Below the pieces are notes generated by a model. That model saw only the letters and a list, made by a program, of their open reading frames with translations, had not been told where the DNA came from and ran no database searches. From contig NZ_KB905406.1 of assembly GCF_000379465.1 (NCBI RefSeq), positions 1 through 45,740 on the forward strand: DNA of 45,740 nucleotides. The letters are read 5' to 3'. How positions within the stretch are numbered: the stretch's first letter is position 1; each line of letters begins with the position of its first letter. The DNA comes from Sciscionella marina DSM 45152. GTDB taxonomy: Bacteria; Actinomycetota; Actinomycetes; Mycobacteriales; Pseudonocardiaceae. Below, one piece after another: positions 1-8,816 of this stretch. A program made the position numbers and the translations under genes.

Positions 1-215
1 TGCGACGCTTGAGCTCCCGAAGCTCTTGCGCCGCGTTCGTCGTGACGCCAGGCTTAACCTCGTCCCCGACGTCAGCCTGACGCAGCCACTTCTCCCAACG
101 TCATCGGATGGACCCCAAAGTCACTGGCGACCTGCTCGATCGTCACGCCCGACTCGCGGTTGCGGGCGACCCGGACAACATCCTCACGAAACTCGCGCGG
201 GTAGGGCTTGGGCAC
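1..215 (-). pseudogene. IS3-family transposase OrfA, frameshifted and cut by window edge
   Basis: Read on the minus strand from a GTG at 215, the peptide begins VPKPYPREFREDVVRVARNR and continues into a helix-turn-helix of the IS3 OrfA type (GVTIEQVASDFGVHPMTL). After MTL one extra base shifts the frame and a stop follows within seven codons. The adjacent frame restores the expected continuation EKWLRQADVGDEV and stays open to the window edge. OrfA normally binds the element's ends and is read with OrfB by programmed frameshifting. This shift lies inside the DNA-binding domain, so decay is likelier than recoding. The rest of the element lies outside the window. Confidence 0.75.
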
Positions 216-475
216 AGCAACATCCTTTCAGCCTGCACATCAGCAAGCAATCTCAGATGTCACAGATCCCTTCAGCAGCCCCATCTACGTAATGACCGTT
301 CCCGGAAGCCGTCCGCGATCAAGCCAGGCAACCAGGGGTGAGCAACCAGCACCGATCACCATGGCCTCCGATAACCGGCTCTGGCCGCCGTCGACGATGC
401 CTACGCCGAAGTGCAGTGCCCCGCACGTACACCCGACAACACCCAGCCGAACGCCAGAACAAGATCAACTCCGGC

Positions 476-519
476 GGGTCTGTCCAGATAACGGCTCTGG
501 CCCGAATCCGGTGGTGACG
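476..519 (+). repeat. left terminal inverted repeat of the ISL3 element
   Basis: Begins GGGTCTGTCC. Positions 493-519 are the exact reverse complement of 2129-2155. Positions 478-501 recur identically at 15550-15573. Confidence 0.8.
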
Positions 520-528
520 CCGTGTAGT

Positions 529-2053
529 TCAGCCGAGCAGGATGCGGTGGCGTAGGAGTGGGAAAGCTGCGCGTCCGTGTAACTGCCGCTTGATCGCCTT
601 CGTCTTGGTGTTCACACCTTCGGTTCGTCCATTGTGGAATGGACAAGTGAGGGTGGCATTGACGGCGTCGCGGTCGAGCTCGAGCCCGCGAGTGAACGCG
701 TGCAGATGGGGCAGATCCTCGCCCCGGGCCTGGTCGATCCAGCCGGTGAGGCGCAATTCGTTGCCGGCTGTGGGGGCCAAAAGGGCAGCGAAGTCGCCGA
801 CGAGACCGGCCAGCGCTGTCATCTCGGGGCAGGCGGGCACCGCGGCGTTGAGCCGTTCTCGCTGGTGGGCTTTGAGCCGGTCTGGTCGTGTGAGCAGGTA
901 GCGGGCCAGGCGCCGTGGGGAGATGGCCGGCCGGTCGGATTCGACGCGGCCTTAGGTGATGTAGCGGTAGAGTAGGTTGAGGCTGTCGGGGTAGCCGAGC
1001 TGTGTGATCTCGGCGAACAGCGTCTGTACCGGAACGGCGGGTCGACTTCACGGCGGGGTCGATTTCACGGTGGGGTCGCAGATGCTCCCGGTAAGGGTCG
1101 ACCAACGTGGGGCGCTACTTCGGCGCCCGGACCAGCCGCTCGGGTGCGCTGATCCGGGCGTAGCGCTTGACCGTGTTGAGTGCAAGATTCAGCCGGCGGG
1201 CGCATTCCAGCAGGCCGACATCGGCATCGAGCAGGTCATGGACCTGCCGCCAGCGCTGCCGTGTGGTCTGGGCTTGGATGCCCTCTCGCGGCGGTGGTCC
1301 GGTCTTGCCCCAGCAGCTGCTGTGCGCGGCGACCTCTTTGATGACGGCCTCGGCGAGGTTATGCCAGAGGTGCCACCGGTCGGCGACCTGCACCGCGTCG
1401 GGCAGGGCACGACGGATCGCTTCGGCGTAGGCGGCCGAGCCATCCCGGCAGACCACCTCGACATCGGGGTGCTCCCGTAACCAGGCTTCGAGCACCTCGG
1501 TCTTGCGCTCCGGCAGCACGTCGACCCGCTCGCCGGTCTCCGCATTGATGATCACAGTGGCGTAGCGCTTTCGCTTACACAGCGCGAAATCGTCCACCCC
1601 GATCACGCGCGGCGTCGCCGAGGCCGGTAACGGCAGCTTCAGCAGCGGCCGCAGCGCAGTCTGCCGCGACAGCACGACTCCAAGCCCGCCCAGCACTCGC
1701 GCGCCGGCACGCCCAGCCAACTCCCGGACCACGCCGCCCACCTGCCTTGTCAACCGCACGGTGCGCCGCTGATACCGCTCGATTACGCCGGCCACCTGCT
1801 CACGGAAAGTCTGCCTTGGACACTCAAGGCTGGGCCAACGCATCCGGCGTGCCCGGAGTCGTATCAACACGCGCCGCCCACCGACCGGCATGTCGGCGAT
1901 CTGCCTACGGAAGTAGCCATGCACACGGCCCGTCCGGGCCGCGCATCCCGGGCATACCACCGGGCCAGGCGGCGTTGATGCCCACACCACGAGACACCCC
2001 GCGTCCTCCTCTACACCGTCGATGACCAGGGACGACAGCCCCGCGAACACCAA
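529..2053 (-). pseudogene. ISL3-family transposase with stops and a frameshift
   Basis: A DDE transposase of the ISL3 family that would have moved the surrounding element. From the TTG at 2053 the N-terminal half is intact (about 312 aa): zinc-finger region CPGCAARTGRVHGY, then GVDDFALCKRKRYATV and CRDGSAAYAEA, which carry family acidic residues, and ADRWHLWHN. At 1115-1117 a TAG replaces the codon after RAPK. The reading then resumes as RPTLVDPYREHL, shifts frame between about 1090 and 1040, and meets a TAA at 952-954. It then runs openly through CPEMTALAGLVGDF to the family's usual ending LLRHRILLG (stop 529-531). All domains are present in order, so two nonsense changes plus one indel inactivated a full-length copy. 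Confidence 0.88.
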
Positions 2054-2128
2054 CTTCAGAAGTCGATCAACATTGCACTGGCCTCACACTGGCCCGAGCC
2101 ACCGCATCCGACAGACACCGACACGCAC

Positions 2129-2172
2129 CGTCACCACCGGATTCGGGCCAGAGCCAGTCGTCGGACAGTCCC
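2129..2172 (-). repeat. right terminal inverted repeat of the ISL3 element
   Basis: Positions 2129-2155 are the exact inverted copy of 493-519. The outer 17 bp diverge in the middle but end in GGACAGTCCC, matching the left tip apart from one base. Confidence 0.8.
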
Positions 2173-2245
2173 CGCGCTCGCGGTCGAGGTGGAACGGTTT
2201 CGGGTGCTGTACAACACGATTCGACCGCACCAGGCCCTTGGTGTC
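2171..2245 (+). pseudogene. C-terminal scrap of an integrase-core (IS3/IS481-type) transposase
   Basis: Twenty-five codons read PALAVEVERFRVLYNTIRPH followed by QALG. This is the conserved tail of rve-domain transposases, where the YNTIRPHQALG motif lies near the catalytic glutamate region. It begins exactly at the outer edge of the ISL3 right repeat, so the ISL3 element probably inserted into or recombined with this older element. The frame continues to 2392 but shows no further similarity that I recognise. Confidence 0.6.
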
Positions 2246-2353
2246 GTGTTCCGGTCAGGGTATATCTCGACTCCGACAAAGACCATCGACGCGGTCGGCG
2301 CTTTTGCGATTGATCCGGCACTCGGCCCGGACGGTGCGGCCGAACCGAATGGG

Positions 2354-2980
2354 TCATGGCGTGTGCCGGAGTGTTCCGGGGGCCAGGTGTAGTTCGGTTT
2401 CGGCGAGGTCAACGGCCATCTGCTGGACCGTGGTAGGGAATCGGGGGTCGGCGTTGAGGTCGGCGCTGAGGCCGTCGATGACGACGAGGATTTTCAGTGC
2501 GACCGCTTCGGCGTCGGTGGTGTGGAATTCGTCGGTGTCGATGCCACTCTGGATGAGGCTGGTGAGTCGTTCGCGCCAGTGGTCGCCTTGCCGGATGACA
2601 CGTTCGCGCAGGGTTGGGCGGTAGCGGGCGAGGTGGCGCGCGTTGAGCCAGAGTCGGTTGACGTCGTGGAACTCGGCCGACAGCGCCAGCGAGAGAAAGT
2701 GCGCCAGCCGCTGGGTTGGCGTGGCTTCGTTGTCGGCGCTGATCAGGGTGGAGAGTTCGGTTTCGGCGACGTGGCCGAAGGTTTCGGCGACGAGGTCCTC
2801 GGTGGCCGGGAAGTAGTGTCCGACGGTGCTGTTGCGGATGGCGAGCATGTCGGCGACACGGCGCAGCGTGATGCATTCCAGGCCCTCGGTCAGCGCGAGC
2901 CGTGCGGCGGCCTCGACGATTTCGGCGCGTCGTTCGGCGGGTGCTTTCCGCACTCGATTGCCGGTGACTCTTGACGACAT
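2354..2980 (-). CDS. TetR/AcrR-family transcriptional regulator
   Basis: A 208-residue one-domain regulator. The N-terminal 60 residues form the TetR helix-turn-helix (AERRAEIVEAAARLALTEGL, then LRRVADMLAIRNSTVGHYF), with the typical GHYF end of the recognition helix. The remaining ~145 residues would be the helical ligand and dimer domain. I chose the ATG at 2980 (MSSRVTGNRV), because the upstream frame to 3169 reads through the intergenic region and the first gene of the divergent operon. The gene faces away from the ABC transporter at 3133. A 20-bp inverted repeat lies between them at 3016-3035, so it probably represses that transporter and itself. The ligand is unknown but may be the transported substrate. 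Confidence 0.88.
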   Translation of the reverse strand: MSSRVTGNRVRKAPAERRAEIVEAAARLALTEGLECITLRRVADMLAIRNSTVGHYFPATEDLVAETFGHVAETELSTLISADNEATPTQRLAHFLSLALSAEFHDVNRLWLNARHLARYRPTLRERVIRQGDHWRERLTSLIQSGIDTDEFHTTDAEAVALKILVVIDGLSADLNADPRFPTTVQQMAVDLAETELHLAPGTLRHTP

Positions 2981-3015
2981 GCTCCGAATGCTATTAGATC
3001 TGCCCCCATCAGTTC

Positions 3016-3035
3016 TATCGGTCACTTGCCCGATA
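3016..3035. promoter_or_regulatory. candidate TetR operator between divergent genes
   Basis: A dyad TATCGG-N8-CCGATA lies in the 152-bp gap between the tetR start (2980) and the transporter start (3133). Its 20-bp span fits TetR-type operators. No second copy was found in the window, so the assignment rests on position and symmetry. Confidence 0.4.
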
Positions 3036-3132
3036 AGCGGGTGGGTGGAGCTCAACGGGAGGCAGCGATGGCATCGTTCGAGCCGGAGTACGAGCAGGGC
3101 GTGCCGCGAATGTGCCCGCGAGGGTCGTGCTG

Positions 3133-4800
3133 ATGTCGTTGAGTCGACGGCAGTTCCTGAAACCGGCATTGGCTTTTGGCGTGTCCGCGGTGGCCGTTCC
3201 CGGGCTCGCGGCGTGTTCGAGCCCGGCTGCCGGTACTCGGTATGCGTCTGCTTCCGCTCCGCCTCCGGCTGCGAAGCAGGGTGGGCGGCTCATGGTCGGT
3301 CCGCTGGGCGATGGGGGAAACTACGACACGGTCACGAATCTGTTCGATTACCCGCAGATGCCGTTGAGCTCGATCTACGAGGGGCTCATGGCTTATCCGA
3401 GCGGTCAGTCGCGCTGGGCGGCCCGGAATCTGCTGGCTCGCTCGATCGAGAAGAGCCCGGACGGTCTCGCCTATCGGTTCGTGCTGCGTGCGGGTGTGCA
3501 GTTCCACCGTGGTTTCGGGGAGCTGACCGCCGAGGATGTGAAGTACTCGTTCGAACGCGCCGCCGGGCTTGTCCCGCTCTACCCCGGTGCGGCGAAGGAC
3601 AATACCTCGTTCTATGCCGCGGATTTCTCCGATCTGACCGGTGTCACGGTCACCGGTCGGTATTCGGGTGAGATCCGGTTCCGCAAGCCCTTCGTTCCGT
3701 TCGAGACCATCACGCTACCGTTCGCCAGCAGCGGTTGGATCGTGTCCCGGAAGGCGATCGAGAAATACGGTGCGAGTGCTTCGCAGAATCCGGTCGGTAC
3801 CGGTCCGTATGAGCTGGTGAGTTATTCGCCGAACTCGCACATGAAACTGCGCCGGTTCGCCCACTATCACGGCGGCAACCAGGAATTGGGCGCGCACAAC
3901 GCTTTTGATGAGATCGATCTGGTGCTGGCACCGAACAGTGCCCGTTCTTCGGGGCAGGCGCTGACCGTGCCGATCGAAAGCGGCGAGGTGGATTTTGCTG
4001 ACACCCTCGGCGCCCTGGATGTGCAGTTGTTGGCCGATGATCCGCGGTTCACCGCGTACCGGCCGAAGCAGGCACTGAATTCCTACTTCCTCGCCATCGA
4101 CGCCCAGCATCCGGTGTTACGCGATATCCGGGTCCGGCAGGCGATCCGGTGCGCGGTCGATATCGAGGAGATCAACCTCGCGAATCGGGTTCCGCCCTCG
4201 AGCAGGCTGAAGGCGGCGGTCGCCCGCGAGCTCGACGTGGGATACTGGCCCGAAGCACCGAGCTACGAGCGGGATGTCGGGAAGGCCAGGCGGCTGCTCG
4301 CGCAGGCGGGAGTGCGGGATCTGTCGCTTCCCATCGCGACGCCGAACATTTCGATCACCACGGGCGATCCGAATGCGGTGATGCAGGTGATCCAGTCCAA
4401 TCTCAAAGATGTCGGTATCGCGGTGGAGATCATCGCCACGGCGCCGGACAGTTTCGTCAGCCAGCCAGGAGCCGCCGGACTGCTGTGGGGAAACTTCGCC
4501 GGCGCACCGGACCCCTATTTCCAGCTGGAGTGGTTCACCCACGACCAGCTCGGGGTGTGGAACTACGCGTCCTGGAGCGAACCGGAGTACGATCACCTGC
4601 ACGATCAGCTCGGCACGACCACCGATCCGCGGCAGCGCAAGGAAATCGCCGTTCGCATGCAGCGGCTCATGGACTCCGGATCGGCGTACGTGTTCGCCTC
4701 GCAGGCGGTGAACTTCGGCCTGAGCAAATCCGGTGTCCGCGCCGTGTTCGACGGCAACGGAAACCCCCAGCTGCACTACTTCTACCGGGTCGCCTCATGA
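3133..4800 (+). CDS. ABC transporter substrate-binding protein (family 5, peptide type), Tat lipoprotein
   Basis: A 555-residue extracytoplasmic binding protein. The N-terminus carries a twin-arginine signal (SRRQFLK, residues 4-10), a hydrophobic stretch and a lipobox VPGLAAC, with Cys28 as the lipidated residue. The mature part matches family 5 solute-binding proteins (DppA/OppA fold): QGGRLMVGPLGDGG at the mature start, the YEGLMAY and ENPVGTGPYEL-type segments, and a C-terminal RMQRLMDSG helix. I prefer the ATG at 3133 to the upstream GTG at 3112, since GAGGG sits about 8 bases before it. It overlaps the first permease by ATGA. Substrate is probably a peptide or similar small compound. 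The adjacent hydrolase hints at an amide or ester substrate, but this is inference. Confidence 0.9.
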   Translation: MSLSRRQFLKPALAFGVSAVAVPGLAACSSPAAGTRYASASAPPPAAKQGGRLMVGPLGDGGNYDTVTNLFDYPQMPLSSIYEGLMAYPSGQSRWAARNLLARSIEKSPDGLAYRFVLRAGVQFHRGFGELTAEDVKYSFERAAGLVPLYPGAAKDNTSFYAADFSDLTGVTVTGRYSGEIRFRKPFVPFETITLPFASSGWIVSRKAIEKYGASASQNPVGTGPYELVSYSPNSHMKLRRFAHYHGGNQELGAHNAFDEIDLVLAPNSARSSGQALTVPIESGEVDFADTLGALDVQLLADDPRFTAYRPKQALNSYFLAIDAQHPVLRDIRVRQAIRCAVDIEEINLANRVPPSSRLKAAVARELDVGYWPEAPSYERDVGKARRLLAQAGVRDLSLPIATPNISITTGDPNAVMQVIQSNLKDVGIAVEIIATAPDSFVSQPGAAGLLWGNFAGAPDPYFQLEWFTHDQLGVWNYASWSEPEYDHLHDQLGTTTDPRQRKEIAVRMQRLMDSGSAYVFASQAVNFGLSKSGVRAVFDGNGNPQLHYFYRVAS

Positions 4801-5759
4801 TCGGCTACCTGGTGAAGCGGCTGAGCCTGGCGATACTGGTGCTGCTGCTGGTCATGATCCTTCTGGTGCTGCTTATCCAGTTCATCCCCGGGGATCCGGC
4901 CCGCACCATCCTGGGCAACCACGCCACACCCGAGCTGATGGCCCAGGTTCGGCGCAACCTCGGCCTCGACGACTCGGTGCCGCAGCAGGTGCTGACATTC
5001 GTCGGCGACGCACTGCGCGGGGATCTCGGCCAGGACTACATTTCCGGGCAGCCGGTGACCAGTGAGATCGGCACCGCGCTGGCGAACACCGCGCTGCTGA
5101 GCCTGGCCAGTATCGTGCTGGCGCTGATAGTCGGGATCCCGATGGGGCTGATCGCCGCGGTCCGCAAGGGCGGGATCATCGACCGGTGCATCCGCGCGTT
5201 CTCGGTGCTGCTGTTGAGCATGCCACCCTATGTGGTCGCGCTGTTGCTGCTGCTGTGGTTCGCGGTGGACAACCATCTACTTCCCGCGCTCGGTGCGGGG
5301 AACCTGGCGGATCCGGGTGACTATCTAGCGCACCTGCTGCTGCCCGCGCTCGCCCTTGCGGTGTTCTGGTGGGCTTATCTGGCCCGGCTGGTGCGCGGCA
5401 GTCTGCTGGAGGTGCTCGGCCAGCCGTATGTGCGCACGGCCCGCGCCTACGGCCTGTCCAAGCAGACGACGCTGTATCGGGTCGCGTTGAAGAACGCGCT
5501 GGTGCCGATCACCGCCCTGACCGGGCTGCTGTTGGGCTATGTCCTGACCGGCACGGTCTACACGGAGGTGATCTTCAACCGGCCGGGCATCGGCAGCCTC
5601 GCCGTCTCCGCGGTCGGCAACCGGGACTGGCCGATAGTCCGCGCGATCGTGCTGATCTACGCCGCGGCGTTCATCCTCGGCAATTTGCTGGCCGACCTCG
5701 CTTATCAGTTCCTCGATCCGCGGCTGCGCCTGGACAACCGGACGGAGGCGTTCCTCTGA
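4797..5759 (+). CDS. ABC transporter permease, DppB type
   Basis: A 320-residue inner-membrane permease of the binding-protein-dependent (MetI-like) superfamily. It starts MIGYLVKRLSLAILVLLLVM, the usual single N-terminal helix of DppB proteins, followed by FIPGDPARTILG. Five further helices surround the EAA loop, YVRTARAYGLSKQTTLYRVA followed by LKNALVPI (about residues 215-245), which contacts the ATPase. Length is normal for the family (about 310-340). The ATG at 4797 overlaps the stop of the binding protein (ATGA) and its own stop overlaps the next start, so the genes are translationally coupled. Confidence 0.92.
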   Translation: MIGYLVKRLSLAILVLLLVMILLVLLIQFIPGDPARTILGNHATPELMAQVRRNLGLDDSVPQQVLTFVGDALRGDLGQDYISGQPVTSEIGTALANTALLSLASIVLALIVGIPMGLIAAVRKGGIIDRCIRAFSVLLLSMPPYVVALLLLLWFAVDNHLLPALGAGNLADPGDYLAHLLLPALALAVFWWAYLARLVRGSLLEVLGQPYVRTARAYGLSKQTTLYRVALKNALVPITALTGLLLGYVLTGTVYTEVIFNRPGIGSLAVSAVGNRDWPIVRAIVLIYAAAFILGNLLADLAYQFLDPRLRLDNRTEAFL

Positions 5760-6694
5760 TGGCGGTCATCAAACCCTCCGTGGCCCGCGACCTACCGGCA
5801 GGACCTGGTGCACAGAGCCGGGTCCGGGAACTGCTGTCCAAGCTCAGCAGCCGCCCCAGCGCGGCGATCTCGACGGCGGTGATCCTCGCGCTGATCCTGC
5901 TGGCGCTACTCGCTCCGGTCATCGCGCCGTATGACCCCACCCACATCGACGTGTACACCCGACTGAGCGCGCCCTCGGTGCAGCACTGGCTGGGAACCGA
6001 CTCGCTCGGCCGGGACAACCTGTCCCGCACCATCTACGGCAGCAGAGTCGCCCTGGAGATCGCGCTGCCTGCGGTGTTCGGCGCGTTCGTGGTCGGCGCG
6101 GTGCTGGGGATGCTCGCCGGCTATCTGCGCGGCTGGCTCGACCGGGTGCTGGTCGTGGTGTTCGACACGCTGATCTCGTTTCCCGCCGTCATCCTCGGAC
6201 TCGCGCTGCTGACCCTGCTCGGCCCTTCGGTCGGCAGCGTGATCTTCGTGATCGGCATCGCACTCGTCCCCTACTACGGACGCCTGGTGCGCGCCCAGAC
6301 ACTCGCCCAGCGTGAGGTCGGGTACGCCAAGACCGAGCGGGCGCTCGGCGCGAGCAGGCGCCGGGTACTGGGCAGGCACCTGTTCCCGAACGTCGTACCC
6401 GAGCTGCTGACCGTCGTGGCGATGGACGTCCCCGGCGCGATCGTCGACGAGGCTGGCCTGGCCTTCCTCGGTCTCGGCGTGCAGCCGCCGACATCCGACT
6501 GGGGTGTAATGCTGGGCGACGGATTCACCAACATCGCCGCGTCCCCCTGGGGTGTCGTCGGCCCGATCCTCGCGCTGATCGTGCTGACTGCCGCGTTCCT
6601 GGTGCTCGGCGAGTCACTGCGGGACACGCTCGACCCCGGCCGCCAGGGCAAGCGCCGAGGGCTGCTGTCCCGGTTGAGGAGGAATCACCGTTGA
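5759..6694 (+). CDS. ABC transporter permease, DppC type
   Basis: A 311-residue partner permease. After a cytoplasmic N-terminal tail it has the DppC hallmarks LLAPVIAPYDPTHIDVYTRL and HWLGTDSLGRDNLSRTIYGS, then five helices and the EAA loop YAKTERALGASRRRVLGRHL followed by FPNVVPEL (about residues 195-225). The heterodimer with the preceding permease would form the translocation pore. The ATG at 5759 shares one base with the upstream stop, and the TGA at 6692-6694 overlaps the TTG start of the ATPase gene. Confidence 0.92.
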   Translation: MAVIKPSVARDLPAGPGAQSRVRELLSKLSSRPSAAISTAVILALILLALLAPVIAPYDPTHIDVYTRLSAPSVQHWLGTDSLGRDNLSRTIYGSRVALEIALPAVFGAFVVGAVLGMLAGYLRGWLDRVLVVVFDTLISFPAVILGLALLTLLGPSVGSVIFVIGIALVPYYGRLVRAQTLAQREVGYAKTERALGASRRRVLGRHLFPNVVPELLTVVAMDVPGAIVDEAGLAFLGLGVQPPTSDWGVMLGDGFTNIAASPWGVVGPILALIVLTAAFLVLGESLRDTLDPGRQGKRRGLLSRLRRNHR

Positions 6695-8781
6695 CTACCG
6701 AAGCCACACTGAGCGTGCAGGACCTCTCGGTCGGCTATACCAGCGCAGGCAGCCACCGGCTCGCCCTGGACCGGGTAAACCTGGAGATCGGGGAGCAAGA
6801 GATCCTCGGGGTGGTCGGCGAGTCCGGCTGCGGCAAATCGACACTGAGCACCGCCATCATGGGTCTGCTGCCACCCAACGGCCGCATCCTCGGTGGCCGC
6901 ATCGAGCTGCGCGGCCGGGGTGATCTCACCGAGCTCTCCGACGAGGCGATGCGCGGCGTGCGGGGCAGCGAGATCGCGGTGATCTTCCAGGACCCATCCA
7001 CCAGCCTCAACCCCCGCATGCCGGTCGGCGCACAACTGACCCAAGTGCTGGGCGCCCATCCGGGCAAACACGGCTCGGCGCGAGACAACCGCGAACAGGT
7101 AATCTCCGGGCTGACCGAGGTCGGCATCCCGAACCCGCAGCGGGCACTGGGCCGCTACCCGCACGAACTCTCCGGCGGGATGCGCCAGCGGGTGATGATC
7201 GCGATGGCGCTGCTGCTCGACCCCAAACTGATCATCGCCGACGAAGCCACCTCGGCGCTCGATCTCACTCTCGAGGCGCAGATTCTCGAGTTGTTGTTGC
7301 GTGTGCGCGACAATCACGGCACCTCGTTGCTGTTCATCTCGCACGACCTTGGTGTGGTGTCCCAGTTCTGTGACCGTGTCGCGGTCCTGTACGCGGGCCG
7401 GGTCATCGAGGAAACCACCGCAACCGCCGTGCTCGCCCAACCGGCACACCCCTACACCCAGGCCCTCAACGCCGCGGTCCCCACCCCGGCCACTCGCGGC
7501 AGGCGACTGGCCACTGTGGACGGCCGCATGCCCGACGTCGAGCAGCCGCTGGCCGCGTGTGGTTTCGCGCCCCGCTGCCTGCACGCCACCGAACTGTGCA
7601 CCAGCGCCGCCCCCGAGCTGCACCCCACCGACGGGGGCACCGCACGGTGTTTCGCCCTCGCCCCGGAGAACGCCGAGATCTGGCCGGATCCGCCCTCGGT
7701 GGAGGATTGGCGTACCGCGGACACCGATACCGGTCAAGGTTCCGAAACACCACCTGAGAAGGCCCCACTGATGCTCGCCGAGGACGTGGCGGTGCATTTC
7801 GGTGGCAGCCGGTCCCGGTTCGTGCCCGCCACGCGCCGCAGGGCACCGGTGCGGGCCGTGGACGGGGTCTCGCTGACGCTGCGCCGTGGCACGGTCGTGG
7901 GCATCGTTGGTGAGTCGGGCTCGGGCAAGACCACGCTCGGCGAGGTCTTCGTGAAGCTGCTCGACCCCACCCACGGTGCGATGACTTTCGACCAGACCGA
8001 CACCACACGGCTGTCCACCGCCGCGACCCGCCGGTTCCGCCGCCGGGTGCAGATGATCTTCCAGAATCCGTACTCCAGCCTCTCCCCGCGCGTGCGCATC
8101 GGTGAACAGGTGACCGAGCCCTACCGGATCCACCGCATCGAACCGGAAAACCGCCGCACGACCGCGCAACTACTCGCCGCGGTGAACCTGCCCGCTTCGC
8201 TGGCCCGCGCCTATCCCGCCCAGCTCTCCGGTGGACAGGCCCGCAGGGTCGGGATCGCCCGCGCCCTGGCCTGTGAACCGGATCTCGTCGTTGCCGACGA
8301 ACCCACCTCCGGACTGGACCAGTCCGCCGCAGCCTCGACCATCAACCTCCTCGCGGATCTGCGGACCAACCGCGGCCTGACCGTGGTACTGATCAGCCAC
8401 AGCCTGCCGCAAGTCATCGCCGTGGCCGACGAAATCTGCGTGATGTACTTCGGGCAGATCGTGGAACGCGGCACCGTCGATGACCTCATCACCCGCCCAG
8501 CGCACCCCTACACGAAGGCACTGCTGGACCTCGTTCCCGATCCCGAACCGGGAGCACGGCTGCGCAGGCGCCGACTACTCGTCGCGGGCGAGGTGCCCTC
8601 CCCGGACGCCCCGCCACAGGGGTGCCGGTTCCACCCCCGATGTTCCTTCGCCCGCGACCTGTGCCGCACCACCGCCCCCGTTCCCACACCGCTCGACGAG
8701 CCGAACGGGGCCGGGCACCTGTCGGCCTGTCACTTCGCCCACGACATGGCGGCCGGAACACTCGAACCGGCCACCAACTGA
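6691..8781 (+). CDS. fused double ATPase subunit of a peptide-type ABC transporter (DppD-DppF fusion)
   Basis: A 696-residue protein with two complete nucleotide-binding domains in tandem. Domain 1 (about residues 1-310) has Walker A GESGCGKST, signature LSGGMRQR, Walker B LLDPKLIIADEATSALD and a cysteine-rich C-terminal extension CGFAPRCLHATELC. Domain 2 (about 350-690) has GESGSGKTT, LSGGQARR, DLVVADEPTSGLD and CRFHPRCSFARDLC. The extensions are typical of OppD/OppF. Many peptide transporters use two separate genes, while actinobacteria often carry this fusion. It starts with TTG at 6691, preceded by a good ribosome site (GAGGAGGA) at 6676-6683, and overlaps the permease stop. It energises import through the two preceding permeases. 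Confidence 0.93.
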   Translation: MTTEATLSVQDLSVGYTSAGSHRLALDRVNLEIGEQEILGVVGESGCGKSTLSTAIMGLLPPNGRILGGRIELRGRGDLTELSDEAMRGVRGSEIAVIFQDPSTSLNPRMPVGAQLTQVLGAHPGKHGSARDNREQVISGLTEVGIPNPQRALGRYPHELSGGMRQRVMIAMALLLDPKLIIADEATSALDLTLEAQILELLLRVRDNHGTSLLFISHDLGVVSQFCDRVAVLYAGRVIEETTATAVLAQPAHPYTQALNAAVPTPATRGRRLATVDGRMPDVEQPLAACGFAPRCLHATELCTSAAPELHPTDGGTARCFALAPENAEIWPDPPSVEDWRTADTDTGQGSETPPEKAPLMLAEDVAVHFGGSRSRFVPATRRRAPVRAVDGVSLTLRRGTVVGIVGESGSGKTTLGEVFVKLLDPTHGAMTFDQTDTTRLSTAATRRFRRRVQMIFQNPYSSLSPRVRIGEQVTEPYRIHRIEPENRRTTAQLLAAVNLPASLARAYPAQLSGGQARRVGIARALACEPDLVVADEPTSGLDQSAAASTINLLADLRTNRGLTVVLISHSLPQVIAVADEICVMYFGQIVERGTVDDLITRPAHPYTKALLDLVPDPEPGARLRRRRLLVAGEVPSPDAPPQGCRFHPRCSFARDLCRTTAPVPTPLDEPNGAGHLSACHFAHDMAAGTLEPATN

Positions 8782-8816
8782 CCCCTCAACGATTCCCTTC
8801 GACCAAGGAGCTTCGA

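Larger units (their letters stand above)
476..2172. mobile_element. ISL3-family insertion sequence, inactive
   Basis: The element is bounded by inverted repeats at 476-519 and 2129-2172. The inner 27 bp (493-519 and 2129-2155) are perfect inverted copies, and the outer part matches imperfectly (GGGTCTGTCC against GGGACTGTCC). The only gene inside is a broken ISL3 transposase on the minus strand. I could not find the 8-bp target duplication expected for this family: the eight bases outside each end differ. The outer 24 nt of the left end recur alone at 15550-15573, which implies that a second copy once existed nearby. Confidence 0.75.

Noticed and set aside
359-384. A third copy of the ISL3 end near GATAACCGGCTCTGGCC
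   Set aside because: The match is short and broken by an inserted base; it may be chance or an old remnant and cannot be supported.
6685-8169. 494-codon minus-strand frame
   Set aside because: Shadow of the fused ATPase gene, with His/Gly/Arg-rich filler and no motif.
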